Below are positions 48,883 through 57,814 of a stretch of 64,000 bases of DNA, piece after piece. Below the pieces are notes generated by a model. That model did no database searches. It saw only the letters and a list, made by a program, of their open reading frames with translations, and was not told where the DNA came from. Within the stretch, counting starts at the first letter, position 1; every line of letters starts with the position of its first letter. Location of the stretch: the NCBI GenBank assembly GCA_964203655.1, contig CAXNMJ010000002.1, positions 124,001-188,000 of the forward strand. Direction: 5' to 3'. This stretch comes from BACL27 sp947488385. GTDB lineage: Bacteria > Actinomycetota > Acidimicrobiia > Acidimicrobiales > Ilumatobacteraceae. The translations under genes and the position numbers were made by a program.

Positions 48883-48914
48883 ATAAACCACACACACAGG
48901 AGAAATAAAAAATC

Positions 48915-50399
48915 ATGAATCGCATTAGTCATTGGGTCAACAACAAGGTTGTCGCTGGAACATCTGGCAAATCAGGCAAGGTGTTTAACCCTGCAACTGG
49001 CAAGCAAGAGTCTGAAGTTGACCTGGCAAATGTTGCCGATGTCGATGCGGCAGTTGCCTCGGCGAAGGCTGCGTTTCCGGCATGGCGTGCGACAAACTTG
49101 TCGCGTCGCGCCGAGATCATGTTTCGCATGCGCGAACTTGTTGACGCAAACCGCAAAGAAATCGCCAACTTATTGACTCTTGAGCACGGCAAAGTGCCGA
49201 GCGACGCGTTGGGTGAAATTGCTCGCGGGCTTGAAAATATCGAGTTCGCTTGCGGTGTGCCGGCAATGCTCAAGGGCGGGTATTCAGAACAAGCATCAAC
49301 TGGTGTCGATGTTTATTCAATTCGTCAACCACTCGGTGTTGTAGCCGGAATTACTCCGTTCAACTTTCCGGCAATGGTGCCAATGTGGATGTTCGCCAAT
49401 GCGATCATGTGCGGCAATACATTTATTTTGAAGCCAAGCGAGAAAGATCCATCGGCATCAATGTTTGTTGCCGACTTGCTTCGTCAAGCGGGTCTTCCAG
49501 ATGGTGTTTACAACGTTGTGCACGGCGACAAAGTGGCCGTAGATCGTTTGCTTGACCACCCAGACATTGCCGCAGTGAGTTTCGTAGGTTCGACACCGAT
49601 TGCAAAATATGTATATGAGACCGGCACAAAAAACGGTAAGCGTGTGCAGGCCCTCGGCGGCGCGAAGAACCACATGTTGGTTTTGCCAGATGCAGATCTG
49701 GACATGGCAGCAGATGCCGCGATCAGTGCCGCATACGGTTCAGCGGGTGAGCGTTGCATGGCAGTTTCTGTTGTGCTTGCAGTTGACTCAATCGCCGATG
49801 ACTTGGTCAACAAGATCAAATCAAAAGTGCCAAACATTAAAGTTGGCGCAGGCTCAGACCCTGCGAGTGAAATGGGTCCGTTGATTAGCCGTGAACATCG
49901 CGACAAAGTTGCTGGTTATGTGACTGGTGCAGCAAAAGAAGGTGCAACAGTTGTTCTAGACGGAACCGATAAAGCAAAAGATGAGGGTTTCTTCTTGAAT
50001 CCAAGTTTGATCGATCATGTCAAGCCAGGAATGAAGTGCTACGACGAAGAAATTTTCGGACCAGTGCTCACCGTAATGCGCGTGAAGAGTTACGACGAAG
50101 GATTGAAAGCGATCAACGACAATCAATTCGGAAACGGCACTGCGATTTTCACTCGTGACGGTGGCGTTGCGCGACAATTCCAATACGACGTGAATGTAGG
50201 CATGGTGGGCATCAACGTGCCGATTCCTGTACCAGTTTCGTATTATTCATTTGGTGGTTGGAAGGCGAGTTTGTTCGGTGACCAACACATGTACGGCCCA
50301 GAGGGCATCAACTTCTATACGCGTGGCAAGGTTGTGACTTCACGTTGGCCAGATCCACGTACGTCAACAGTCGACCTCGGCTTTCCACACAGCAGGTAA
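48915..50399 (+). CDS. mmsA: CoA-acylating methylmalonate-semialdehyde dehydrogenase
   Basis: A 494-residue aldehyde dehydrogenase. Catalytic Cys in SAGERCMAVSV, NAD-binding GSTPIAKYVYETGT, and the MmsA-specific GITPFNFPAMVPMWM region. MmsA-type enzymes oxidise malonate or methylmalonate semialdehyde to acetyl-CoA or propionyl-CoA with loss of CO2. In this operon the substrate would be malonate semialdehyde from beta-alanine (or the methyl form from thymine). AGGAGA ribosome-binding site. Confidence 0.9.
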   Translation: MNRISHWVNNKVVAGTSGKSGKVFNPATGKQESEVDLANVADVDAAVASAKAAFPAWRATNLSRRAEIMFRMRELVDANRKEIANLLTLEHGKVPSDALGEIARGLENIEFACGVPAMLKGGYSEQASTGVDVYSIRQPLGVVAGITPFNFPAMVPMWMFANAIMCGNTFILKPSEKDPSASMFVADLLRQAGLPDGVYNVVHGDKVAVDRLLDHPDIAAVSFVGSTPIAKYVYETGTKNGKRVQALGGAKNHMLVLPDADLDMAADAAISAAYGSAGERCMAVSVVLAVDSIADDLVNKIKSKVPNIKVGAGSDPASEMGPLISREHRDKVAGYVTGAAKEGATVVLDGTDKAKDEGFFLNPSLIDHVKPGMKCYDEEIFGPVLTVMRVKSYDEGLKAINDNQFGNGTAIFTRDGGVARQFQYDVNVGMVGINVPIPVPVSYYSFGGWKASLFGDQHMYGPEGINFYTRGKVVTSRWPDPRTSTVDLGFPHSR

Positions 50400-50403
50400 A
50401 TAG

Positions 50404-51420
50404 GTGGACATCGGCGTTGTATTGCAGACGACTCCACCTGCACGGCAGGTGATTGACCTTGCACGCAAGGCCGATGCCCTTGGTTTTACACACGTTTGGA
50501 CTTTTGACAGCCACATTTTGTGGGAAGAACCGTACGTAATCTTCAGTCAGATTTTGGCGGAAACAAAAAATGTAATTGTTGGTCCGATGGTCACGAACCC
50601 AGCGACTCGCGATTGGACGGTTACGGCAAGTTTGTTTGCAACGCTCAACGAAATGTACGGCAATCGCACTGTCTGTGGCATCGGGCGTGGAGACTCTGCG
50701 GTACGTGTAACCAACGGAAAGCCGACGACTCTGGCGACTTTGCGAGAAAGTATCGACGTAATTCGTGAACTCTCGAATGGTCGCGAAGTCGACTACAACG
50801 GTTCGAAAATCAAATTTGAGTGGGCGTCAAAGAGCAAGTGCGAAGTATGGGTCGCCGCGTATGGGCCAAAAGCTCTTCAGTTGACCGGTGAGGTTGGCGA
50901 TGGTTTTATCTTGCAACTTGCCGACATTGATATTGCCGCGTGGACAATCGAAGCAGTGCGCAAAGCTGCACGCGATTCGGGTCGTGATCCAAATTCGGTG
51001 AAGATTTGTGTCGCAGCACCTGCATATGTTGGTGACGATATGTCGCACATGCGTGAGCAGTGTCGTTGGTTTGGTGGCATGGTGGGCAATCATGTGGCTG
51101 ACATCGTCGCGCGTTATGGCGAATCAAGCGCCGTGCCAAAAGCGTTGACTGATTACATCAAGGGTCGCGAGGGCTATGACTATAAACAACATGGCCAAGC
51201 CGGAAACACGCACACAACTTTTGTGCCTGATTCGATTGTGGATCGTTTTTGTATTTTGGGCAACGTTGATGAACACATAAAGCGTTTGAAAGAACTCAAG
51301 GGTCTTGGGGTCGATCAGTTCTCGGTTTATTTGCAGCATGACGGCAAAGAGCAAACTCTTGAGGCTTACGGCAAAGAAATTTTGCCCGAGATTGCGGCGC
51401 TGAGTCGGGCAAAGAAGTAA
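50404..51420 (+). CDS. LLM-class F420/flavin-dependent oxidoreductase (TIGR03842-like)
   Basis: A 338-residue luciferase-like (TIM barrel) protein. N-terminus MDIGVVLQTTPPARQVIDLARKAD, then DSHILWEEPY, GPMVTNPATRDWTV, GIGRGDSAV and the VWVAAYGPKALQLTGEVGDGFIL strand, a close match to F420-dependent LLM oxidoreductases found beside hydantoinase genes. GTG start five bases after mmsA. It could supply the missing redox step on the pyrimidine ring, or an RutA-like ring opening; the cofactor (F420 or FMN) is not provable from sequence. Confidence 0.82.
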   Translation: MDIGVVLQTTPPARQVIDLARKADALGFTHVWTFDSHILWEEPYVIFSQILAETKNVIVGPMVTNPATRDWTVTASLFATLNEMYGNRTVCGIGRGDSAVRVTNGKPTTLATLRESIDVIRELSNGREVDYNGSKIKFEWASKSKCEVWVAAYGPKALQLTGEVGDGFILQLADIDIAAWTIEAVRKAARDSGRDPNSVKICVAAPAYVGDDMSHMREQCRWFGGMVGNHVADIVARYGESSAVPKALTDYIKGREGYDYKQHGQAGNTHTTFVPDSIVDRFCILGNVDEHIKRLKELKGLGVDQFSVYLQHDGKEQTLEAYGKEILPEIAALSRAKK

Positions 51421-51422
51421 AA

Positions 51423-52298
51423 ATGTTGGCGCGTCGCATCGCGTATCGCTCGGCAATGTTTGTTGTGGCGATTACCTCGGTAGTTGCCTTGTGGGAGCTT
51501 TACAAAATTCTTGGGCCACAAGATGGAGGAAAGTTCTTCGGCGTAAGTATTTTGCCGCGAGCAAATGACACAGCGATGCCACACTTTTCGACAATGTTGA
51601 GCCGATATGGGCGACCTGAGGTTCGGGGGTCAGACAAGAAAATTTGGGTTGTTGTTCTGTCTGGTGCGATGTTCTCGTTGCGCCTGTCATTAGTTGGATT
51701 TTTTCTTGGTACAACGATCGGTGTAGGTCTTGCAGTGTTGATGTCGCGCTACCGAATAGTGCAACGCGGATTGTTGCCATACCTCGTGATGTCGCAGACT
51801 GTGCCGTTGATCGCGCTCGCACCGCTGGTTGTTAGTTGGGGTGGCAAGTTAGAAATTGGATCGTTCATTTGGCCACGTTGGCTGTCAGCCTCAATTCTCG
51901 GAACTTTTCTAGCTTTTTTTCCGATCGCCGTTGGCACTTTGCGAGGGCTCGCCAGTGCGCCCGCAGCAGCGGTTGAACTGATGGATAGTTATGCGGCGTC
52001 GTGGAAGCAAACACTGTTTAAGTTGCGGTTTCCTGCGGCGGTGCCGTTCATGGTTCCGGCATTCAAACTTGGTGCGTCTGGTGCGGTTGTTGGTGTTGTT
52101 GTCGCTGAAATCAGCACCGGTCTCAAAGGTGGCATTGGTCGGTTAATCATTGAATACGCGCGCGAAGCGACCGGCGACCCGGCGAAAGTTTTCACCGCGG
52201 TTTTCGGTGCAGCGGCACTGGGTATAACGATGTCGGGGCTCGTTGCACTGTCTGATGTTTTATTAATGCGAAACCGACCCAAGGAGACGACAACGTGA
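51423..52298 (+). CDS. NitT/TauT-type ABC transporter permease
   Basis: A 291-residue permease with six or so hydrophobic helices. The coupling motif is ELMDSYAASWKQTLFKLRFPAAVPFMVPAFKLG. It has a longer N-terminal loop than the second permease. It overlaps the ATPase gene by four bases. With the genes at 52295, 53110 and 53926 it makes an importer probably for a pyrimidine, hydantoin or related ureide. Confidence 0.85.
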   Translation: MLARRIAYRSAMFVVAITSVVALWELYKILGPQDGGKFFGVSILPRANDTAMPHFSTMLSRYGRPEVRGSDKKIWVVVLSGAMFSLRLSLVGFFLGTTIGVGLAVLMSRYRIVQRGLLPYLVMSQTVPLIALAPLVVSWGGKLEIGSFIWPRWLSASILGTFLAFFPIAVGTLRGLASAPAAAVELMDSYAASWKQTLFKLRFPAAVPFMVPAFKLGASGAVVGVVVAEISTGLKGGIGRLIIEYAREATGDPAKVFTAVFGAAALGITMSGLVALSDVLLMRNRPKETTT

Positions 52299-53107
52299 GT
52301 GCTTTAGAAGTTGCCGGCGCGAGCAAAATTTTTAATCAAGGTACGACAAAACAAGTCGACGCGTTGATTGATGTCAACTTGACGGTTAATCCAGGCGAGT
52401 TTGTTTCTTTGATTGGTCCTTCGGGCTGTGGCAAGTCAACTTTGTTGCGCTTGATTGCAAATTTACTTGAACCAACTTCTGGTTCTGTGAGTGTCAACAA
52501 TAAAACTGCTGCTCAAGCGCGACTTGATCAAGATTACGGAATGGCATTTCAGCAAGCTGGGCTTTTTGATTGGCGAACCGTAAGCAAGAACATTGAGTTG
52601 CCTCTTGAACTAAAAGGCTGGGATAAAGCCAAGCGTGAAGCACGTGCAAAAGAGATGTTGGAACTCGTGAAGCTCCCGGAGTTTGCAGACTTGTATCCGT
52701 GGCAGTTATCGGGTGGCATGCAGCAACGCATCGCAATCGCCCGTGCACTTGCTGCGCATCCGCCGTTGTTGTTGATGGATGAACCTTTTGGTGCTCTCGA
52801 TGAAATGACGCGTGAGTACATGCAGGGCGAGCTTCTGCGTATTTGTGGCGAAACTTCAACGACAGTTGTGTTCGTGACGCACTCGATACCTGAAGCCGTC
52901 TATCTCTCAAATCGTGTTGTGGTGATGTCGCCACGTCCTGGTCGAATCACTGAAGTGATTGACGTTGACCTTGGGTCAAAGCGCAATGAAGATACTCGTG
53001 CCGCCGATGGTTTTTTCAAGAGCATTACTGCTGTACGTGAGGCCCTGCGCGGCACGCACGCAGATCACGCTGCAGCTAACGCGATTCGTGGAGTCGAAGA
53101 TCGCTGA
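52295..53107 (+). CDS. NitT/TauT-type ABC transporter ATPase
   Basis: A 270-residue ATPase of the SsuB/TauB/ThiZ group. Walker A GPSGCGKSTLLRLIA, signature LSGGMQQRIAIARALA, Walker B LLLMDEPFGALDEMTREYMQ, H-loop VTHSIPEAVYLSNRVVVMSPRPGRI. Translationally coupled to the first permease by a four-base GTGA overlap. Confidence 0.9.
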   Translation: MSALEVAGASKIFNQGTTKQVDALIDVNLTVNPGEFVSLIGPSGCGKSTLLRLIANLLEPTSGSVSVNNKTAAQARLDQDYGMAFQQAGLFDWRTVSKNIELPLELKGWDKAKREARAKEMLELVKLPEFADLYPWQLSGGMQQRIAIARALAAHPPLLLMDEPFGALDEMTREYMQGELLRICGETSTTVVFVTHSIPEAVYLSNRVVVMSPRPGRITEVIDVDLGSKRNEDTRAADGFFKSITAVREALRGTHADHAAANAIRGVEDR

Positions 53108-53109
53108 CC

Positions 53110-53892
53110 ATGGCAGAAAATAATGCTCTGCGAGTGATTACTCGTTTGCGACAAATTGGTCCGGCGCTAGTTTTTGGTGTTTCATTTCTTGCGCTTTGGG
53201 AAGCAGCAGTTCGAGGTTTTGACCTTAAGCCGTATTTTCTTGCTGCACCGTCAAAAATTTTTGAACAATTTTTTAAGAACTATTCGCGCATTTGGGAAGC
53301 ATCAATGGTTTCAGGCGGCAATGCCCTAGTCGGATTGATCGTTGGCACCGTATTTGGCGTGGCGATGAGTTTTATTCTGAGTCGATATCGATTTTTAGGA
53401 GAGTTGATTACGCCTTTGGCGATTGCTTTGAATGCGATTCCAATTTTTGTGCTGGTTGCAGTTTTGAACAACATGTATTCGATCACGAGCGAGATTCCTC
53501 GACGTGTGATGGTGACACTTGTTGTTTATTTTATTGTGCTGGTTAACGTTGCCAAGGGCCTGACACAAGTTCGGTCAACTCATGTTGAACTGATGCGCAG
53601 TTACGCCGCAAGCGAGTTTGTAATCTTGCGCAAAGTTCGAGTTCCAAATGCTGTGCCGTATTTGTTTACCGCGCTAAAAGTCGCTGCGCCAGCCTCGGTG
53701 ATTACGGCTTTTGTCAGCGAGTATTTTGGCGGTCTCCAAAACGGCTTAGGAAGCCGAATTACGAGCAATATCGCCAATGCCAAGAACGCTGCGGCGTGGG
53801 CCTACGTTTTAGGGGCGTGCCTGCTTGGGCTAGCGTTCTACACAGTCTCCATTATTTTGGAGGGGGTCACTCGTAAGGGTGACACTAAATAA
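53110..53892 (+). CDS. NitT/TauT-type ABC transporter permease, second subunit
   Basis: A 260-residue permease. The coupling motif is ELMRSYAASEFVILRKVRVPNAVPYLFTALKVA. Two non-identical permeases plus one ATPase imply a heterodimeric channel. It begins two bases after the ATPase stop. Confidence 0.86.
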   Translation: MAENNALRVITRLRQIGPALVFGVSFLALWEAAVRGFDLKPYFLAAPSKIFEQFFKNYSRIWEASMVSGGNALVGLIVGTVFGVAMSFILSRYRFLGELITPLAIALNAIPIFVLVAVLNNMYSITSEIPRRVMVTLVVYFIVLVNVAKGLTQVRSTHVELMRSYAASEFVILRKVRVPNAVPYLFTALKVAAPASVITAFVSEYFGGLQNGLGSRITSNIANAKNAAAWAYVLGACLLGLAFYTVSIILEGVTRKGDTK

Positions 53893-53925
53893 AAACAAAG
53901 CGGGCTCAAACCCGGGGGAGAAATA

Positions 53926-55095
53926 ATGAAAAAGACATTAAAATTTGCCTTCGCAGGCATCGCGGTAATGTCGCTGGTCGTTGGCGCTTGTGGCGGCAGT
54001 GACGATGCGGCAACCGATGATGAAGCGGTAACTGAAGAGACAACAGCACCTGCAGAGTGCACAACACCGACACCGGTGAAATTGCAACTGCAATGGTTCA
54101 CCCAGGCTCAGTTCGCTGGTTACTATGCAGCACAAGACCAGGGCTTCTACGCCGATCAGTGTCTTGAAGTAACGATTATGGAAGGCGCAGTGGATATCAC
54201 TCCACAGAACGTGCTTGCCGACGGCCAAGCCGACTTCGCAATTTCTTGGGTTTCCAAGGCGCTTGCAAGTCGTGAAGGCGGAGCAAACATCGTGAACATC
54301 GCACAGATCTTCCAACGATCAGGCACATTGCAGGTTTCGTTTAAAGATGCGAACATCACAACTGCTGCAGATTTCAAGGGCAAGAAAATTGGTAACTGGG
54401 GATACGGCAACGAATTTGAAATCTTCGCCGCTCTCACCAAGGCCGGTCTTGATCCAGCAAAAGATGTAACACTTGTTCAGCAACAATTCGACATGGCAGG
54501 TTTGCTGTCTGGCGATATTGACGCTGCAGAAGCGATGACATACAACGAGTACGCACAAGTTCTCGAAGCAATCAACCCAGCAACCGGTGCCCTCTATACA
54601 GCAGATGACTTCAACGTCGTTTCGTACGAGGCTGAAGGTGTTGGTATGTTGCAAGACGCAATTTGGGCCGATGGCTCACGCCTTGAAGACCCTGCTTACG
54701 TTGAGACTGCAACCAAGTTCGTTGCTGCATCAATTCAAGGTTGGGCATTCTGCCGCGATGACGTCCAGGCTTGTCGCGACATTGTCGTAGCAAAGGGCTC
54801 AAAGCTTGGTGCAAGTCACCAGTTGTGGCAAATGAACGAAGTTAACCAGTTGATCTGGCCAGCCACAGGTGGCGCAGGCATGATCGACGCAGCAGCATGG
54901 GATCGCACATCAAGCCTTTCGCAAACAGCGAAGAACCTTGAAGGCGGCACTGTGTTGACAAAAGCTCCAGATGCTGGTGCTTACACCAACGACATTGTGA
55001 CAGCAGCGCTTGCGATGCTTGATGCAATGGGCGTAGATACCAAGGGTTCGGCATACATGGCCGAAGTTGTGGAACTCGCCGAAGGTGGCAACTAA
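53926..55095 (+). CDS. ABC transporter substrate-binding lipoprotein, NMT1/THI5 type
   Basis: A 389-residue binding protein. Lipobox VVGACGG (Cys near 23), acidic linker, then VKLQLQWFTQAQFAGYYAAQDQGFYADQ, the NMT1/THI5 signature. Such proteins bind pyrimidines, hydroxymethylpyrimidine, riboflavin precursors or alkyl sulfonates. The neighbouring enzymes favour a pyrimidine or hydantoin ligand. A strong terminator follows 29 bases after the stop, closing the operon begun at 46579. Confidence 0.86.
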   Translation: MKKTLKFAFAGIAVMSLVVGACGGSDDAATDDEAVTEETTAPAECTTPTPVKLQLQWFTQAQFAGYYAAQDQGFYADQCLEVTIMEGAVDITPQNVLADGQADFAISWVSKALASREGGANIVNIAQIFQRSGTLQVSFKDANITTAADFKGKKIGNWGYGNEFEIFAALTKAGLDPAKDVTLVQQQFDMAGLLSGDIDAAEAMTYNEYAQVLEAINPATGALYTADDFNVVSYEAEGVGMLQDAIWADGSRLEDPAYVETATKFVAASIQGWAFCRDDVQACRDIVVAKGSKLGASHQLWQMNEVNQLIWPATGGAGMIDAAAWDRTSSLSQTAKNLEGGTVLTKAPDAGAYTNDIVTAALAMLDAMGVDTKGSAYMAEVVELAEGGN

Positions 55096-55123
55096 GTTCA
55101 GTAACTGTTAAGAATTACAAACG

Positions 55124-55152
55124 GGCGGGTCGCTTCGGCGGCCCGCCTTTTT
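55124..55152 (+). terminator. Rho-independent terminator with UUCG tetraloop
   Basis: GGCGGGTCGC, loop TTCG, GCGGCCCGCC and five T. A ten-base stem with one G-U pair ends the ABC transporter operon. Confidence 0.92.
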
Positions 55153-55176
55153 GTTTGCCCAAAATTCGACGCAGTG

Positions 55177-55419
55177 TTAGGCGTAGGGGCAGTGGCGGCA
55201 GTTGTTGTCGCAGCAGTATCCGCGGGCTTTGTGCACCGTGGAAGTGATCACGAAAAGCGAAGTTATTGGGTCGATGTATCCATCGGCGTTGCGATCTAGG
55301 GCTTCTTGGTGGGCGGCCAAAATAACCGCATAGTTCTTGTTTGCAGGGTCGAGTCTTAGTGGGCTCGGCACATTTAACGGGCGATCTGCAAGCTGAGTGT
55401 TTTTGCCTTGTGGAGCCAT
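55177..55419 (-). CDS. DUF5522 family protein
   Basis: An 80-residue protein. The pattern AHQEALDRNADGYIDPITSLFVITSTVH followed by RGYCCDNNCRHCPY is DUF5522. The Cys/His-rich end could bind a metal, but no function is established. It starts two bases after the signal-less BtuF-like gene, so the two are coupled. Confidence 0.78.
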   Translation of the reverse strand: MAPQGKNTQLADRPLNVPSPLRLDPANKNYAVILAAHQEALDRNADGYIDPITSLFVITSTVHKARGYCCDNNCRHCPYA

Positions 55420-55421
55420 AG

Positions 55422-56258
55422 TTAATTGATTTCTAATCCGTGAAAGATTTTTGCGAGTTGCTCAACACCGTCGGCAATTGAAGGCGCAGGTCGAGCAAAA
55501 TATCTGTCAGCGTTGACACAAGCAGTCTTCCAAGATGGATCAAACTCATGTGCAAGTGCTGCGGCTTCTTTCGCGGCACGTATTTCGTCGAAACCGCAAG
55601 GTGCAAAAACAACAATGTCGGGTTTTGCTTCGCGCACAGCCTGCCACGTCGTGGTCGTTGATGGCAGACCTGGTTTACCGAGAACTTCGATGCCGCCTGC
55701 GGCTTCAACCATTTCGGGAATCCAGTGCCCGCTAGCAAAAGGTGGATCAAGCCACTCGGCGATAAAAACTCGTGGTCGAGGTTTTCCGGCGACTGCGCGG
55801 CGAACGTTTTCAACGCGGCGCAACATTTGAGCTGCTACTTGTTCACCTTTTGTCGTCACGCCGAGAGCATTAGCGACGGTGATTACCGAGTTGGCAACTT
55901 CATTAATTGTGTGTGGGTCAAGTGAAATGACGCGAGCCCCAACATCGCAGACGTTTTCACTTGAGACTGCGCAGACGCGACAAAGGTCTTGAGTGATGAT
56001 CACATCTGGGGCTAGTTCGCGCAATAGGTCTTCTTCAATTGCGTAAAGCTGTTCACCGTTGTGCATTGCTGATCGAACTTGTGCATCAATTTGCGGACCA
56101 GAAAGTGCAAGCGAGTCGACTCGGCTTAGAGAAACTACTTTTGCTTTGGCCGATTCAAGTGGCCAATTACATTCGCAAGATCGACCAACTAAGTTTTCAA
56201 TCAACCCGAGTTCGCCAACGATTTCGGTGGCGCTAGGAAGAAGCGAGACGATGCGCAT
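55422..56258 (-). CDS. signal-less BtuF-like cobalamin/corrinoid-binding protein
   Basis: A 278-residue Peripla_BP_2 protein that begins directly with MRIVSLLPSATEIVGELGL and so lacks any export signal. Cys-bearing motifs GRSCECNWP, TQDLCRVCAVS and FAPCGFD are conserved-looking and unusual for an exported binder. It retains the ASGHWIPEMVEAAGG cleft region. Homologues are often named cobalamin-binding protein but are probably cytoplasmic; ligand and role are not known. Flanked by the class III aminotransferase and DUF5522 in one minus-strand operon. Confidence 0.75.
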   Translation of the reverse strand: MRIVSLLPSATEIVGELGLIENLVGRSCECNWPLESAKAKVVSLSRVDSLALSGPQIDAQVRSAMHNGEQLYAIEEDLLRELAPDVIITQDLCRVCAVSSENVCDVGARVISLDPHTINEVANSVITVANALGVTTKGEQVAAQMLRRVENVRRAVAGKPRPRVFIAEWLDPPFASGHWIPEMVEAAGGIEVLGKPGLPSTTTTWQAVREAKPDIVVFAPCGFDEIRAAKEAAALAHEFDPSWKTACVNADRYFARPAPSIADGVEQLAKIFHGLEIN

Positions 56259-56281
56259 ATTTACTCGCGGGTTGGGCGAGG

Positions 56282-57631
56282 TCAGTTTTTGCAGTGTTTG
56301 TCGGCGATATCGAGAACTTCATCGATGATCGCAAGACCTTTTTTCACGTCTTCAACCGGCGTGTTGCACGGTGGTACAACATGTATGCGATTGAAGTGCG
56401 TGAATGGCCAGAGGTTGCGCTCTTTGCAGGCCACGATCAGATCCATCATCGGCTTGGCATCAGGGCCAGATGCATTGAACGGTACGTACGGTTCGCGGGT
56501 TTCACGATTCTTCACTAGTTCAATTGCCCAGAACACACCAAGACCACGAACATCGCCGACGCTCTGATGCTTGGCTTTCATTTTTTCAAGTGCTGGACCG
56601 ATCACATCTTTGCCGAGCATGCGAGCATGCTCAACGATTTTTTCTTCTTTGAAGATGTTGATTGACGCAACTGCTGCGGCACATGCGAGTGGGTGACCGC
56701 TGTAAGTGAGACCACCTGGAAAGACACGATCGCGGAAGGTATCAGCAATTTTTTGACTGATGACCACGCCACCAAGTGGTATGTACCCAGAGTTGACACC
56801 TTTGGCAAAGCAAATCAGATCTGGTGTGACATTCCATTTATTGACTGCAAACCACTCGCCGCAACGACCGAAACCAGCCATTACCTCGTCGCACATCATG
56901 ACGATGCCGTGCTTATTGCAAATCTCGCGCACACCTTGCAGATAACCATCTGGCGGAACCAAGATTCCGTTCGTGCCAACAACTGTTTCGAGGGCGATCA
57001 TCGCAACAGTTTGAGGTCCTTCGACCATCAAGACTTCTTCAAGGTGTTGCAACGCACGCTGACACTCTTGTTGCTCACTATTTGAATGAAACGGCGAGCG
57101 ATACGGGTACGGTCCCCAAAACTTGACGGCACCAGAGGCGCCAGTTTCATTTTGCCAACGACGTGGGTCACCGGTGAGTGCGATCGCGCCTGCAGTTGAT
57201 CCGTGATATGAACGATATGTCGTCAGAATTTTGTGGCGACCAGTATGAAGTTTGGCCATTCGGGTTGCATATTCTGCAGCCTCGGCACCGCCGTTGGTGA
57301 AAAACACCATGTTCAAATCGCCTGGCGCAAGTTCTGTGATCAACCTTGCTGCCTCGCTTCGCGACGCGTTAACAAACGGAGGTGCAACTGTGCAAAGTTT
57401 GCCAGCGCTCTCTTGAATCGCAGCCACAAGTTTTGGATGTTGGTGGCCAATATTGAGGTTTACCAATTGACTTGTGAAGTCGAGATATTTTTTGCCGCTT
57501 GAATCCCAAAAATATGAGCCTTCGCCACCGGTGATCTCGGTTGGGTTTAGGGTGCCTTGTGCGGACCACGAGTGAAACACGTGGGCGCGGTCGTCTAAAT
57601 AGGCCTGGGTTTTGGTGGCTTCGATTGTCAT
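56282..57631 (-). CDS. class III omega-amino-acid aminotransferase (beta-alanine/taurine type)
   Basis: A 449-residue PLP enzyme. Landmarks are NIGHQHPKLVAAIQE, FFTNGGAEAAEYATRMA, CDEVMAGFGRCGEWFA and the PLP Lys in CFAKGVNSGYIPLGG. Family members move amino groups from beta-alanine, taurine or gamma-aminobutyrate. Beside the pyrimidine genes it is the natural candidate for beta-alanine to malonate semialdehyde, feeding MmsA. Transcribed toward the transporter operon. Confidence 0.85.
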   Translation of the reverse strand: MTIEATKTQAYLDDRAHVFHSWSAQGTLNPTEITGGEGSYFWDSSGKKYLDFTSQLVNLNIGHQHPKLVAAIQESAGKLCTVAPPFVNASRSEAARLITELAPGDLNMVFFTNGGAEAAEYATRMAKLHTGRHKILTTYRSYHGSTAGAIALTGDPRRWQNETGASGAVKFWGPYPYRSPFHSNSEQQECQRALQHLEEVLMVEGPQTVAMIALETVVGTNGILVPPDGYLQGVREICNKHGIVMMCDEVMAGFGRCGEWFAVNKWNVTPDLICFAKGVNSGYIPLGGVVISQKIADTFRDRVFPGGLTYSGHPLACAAAVASINIFKEEKIVEHARMLGKDVIGPALEKMKAKHQSVGDVRGLGVFWAIELVKNRETREPYVPFNASGPDAKPMMDLIVACKERNLWPFTHFNRIHVVPPCNTPVEDVKKGLAIIDEVLDIADKHCKN

Positions 57632-57694
57632 GCCCTCAGCCTAATTCGGTGGGGTGGACAAAAAGTTAACCAGATGCGAAAAAGCCACACTCCC

Positions 57695-57732
57695 GTAACA
57701 ATTCTCAGACAGTTACGAAACATTGATGAATT
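57695..57732 (+). promoter_or_regulatory. GlnR-like box upstream of amt
   Basis: Four pentamers at exact 11-base steps: GTAAC (57695), CAGAC (57706), GAAAC (57717), GAATT (57728), each followed by six variable bases. Actinobacterial GlnR boxes have the form gTnAC-n6-GaAAC. Two of four units match well. The position, 83-120 bases before the amt start, suits nitrogen control. Confidence 0.45.
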
Positions 57733-57814
57733 AGGTTCTGGGCAGTCACAGCGTCGTGCACGTGTTTAAAAACACGGTTTGTTCACTTGTTCAAATTAAA
57801 CGAAATGAGGAGTA

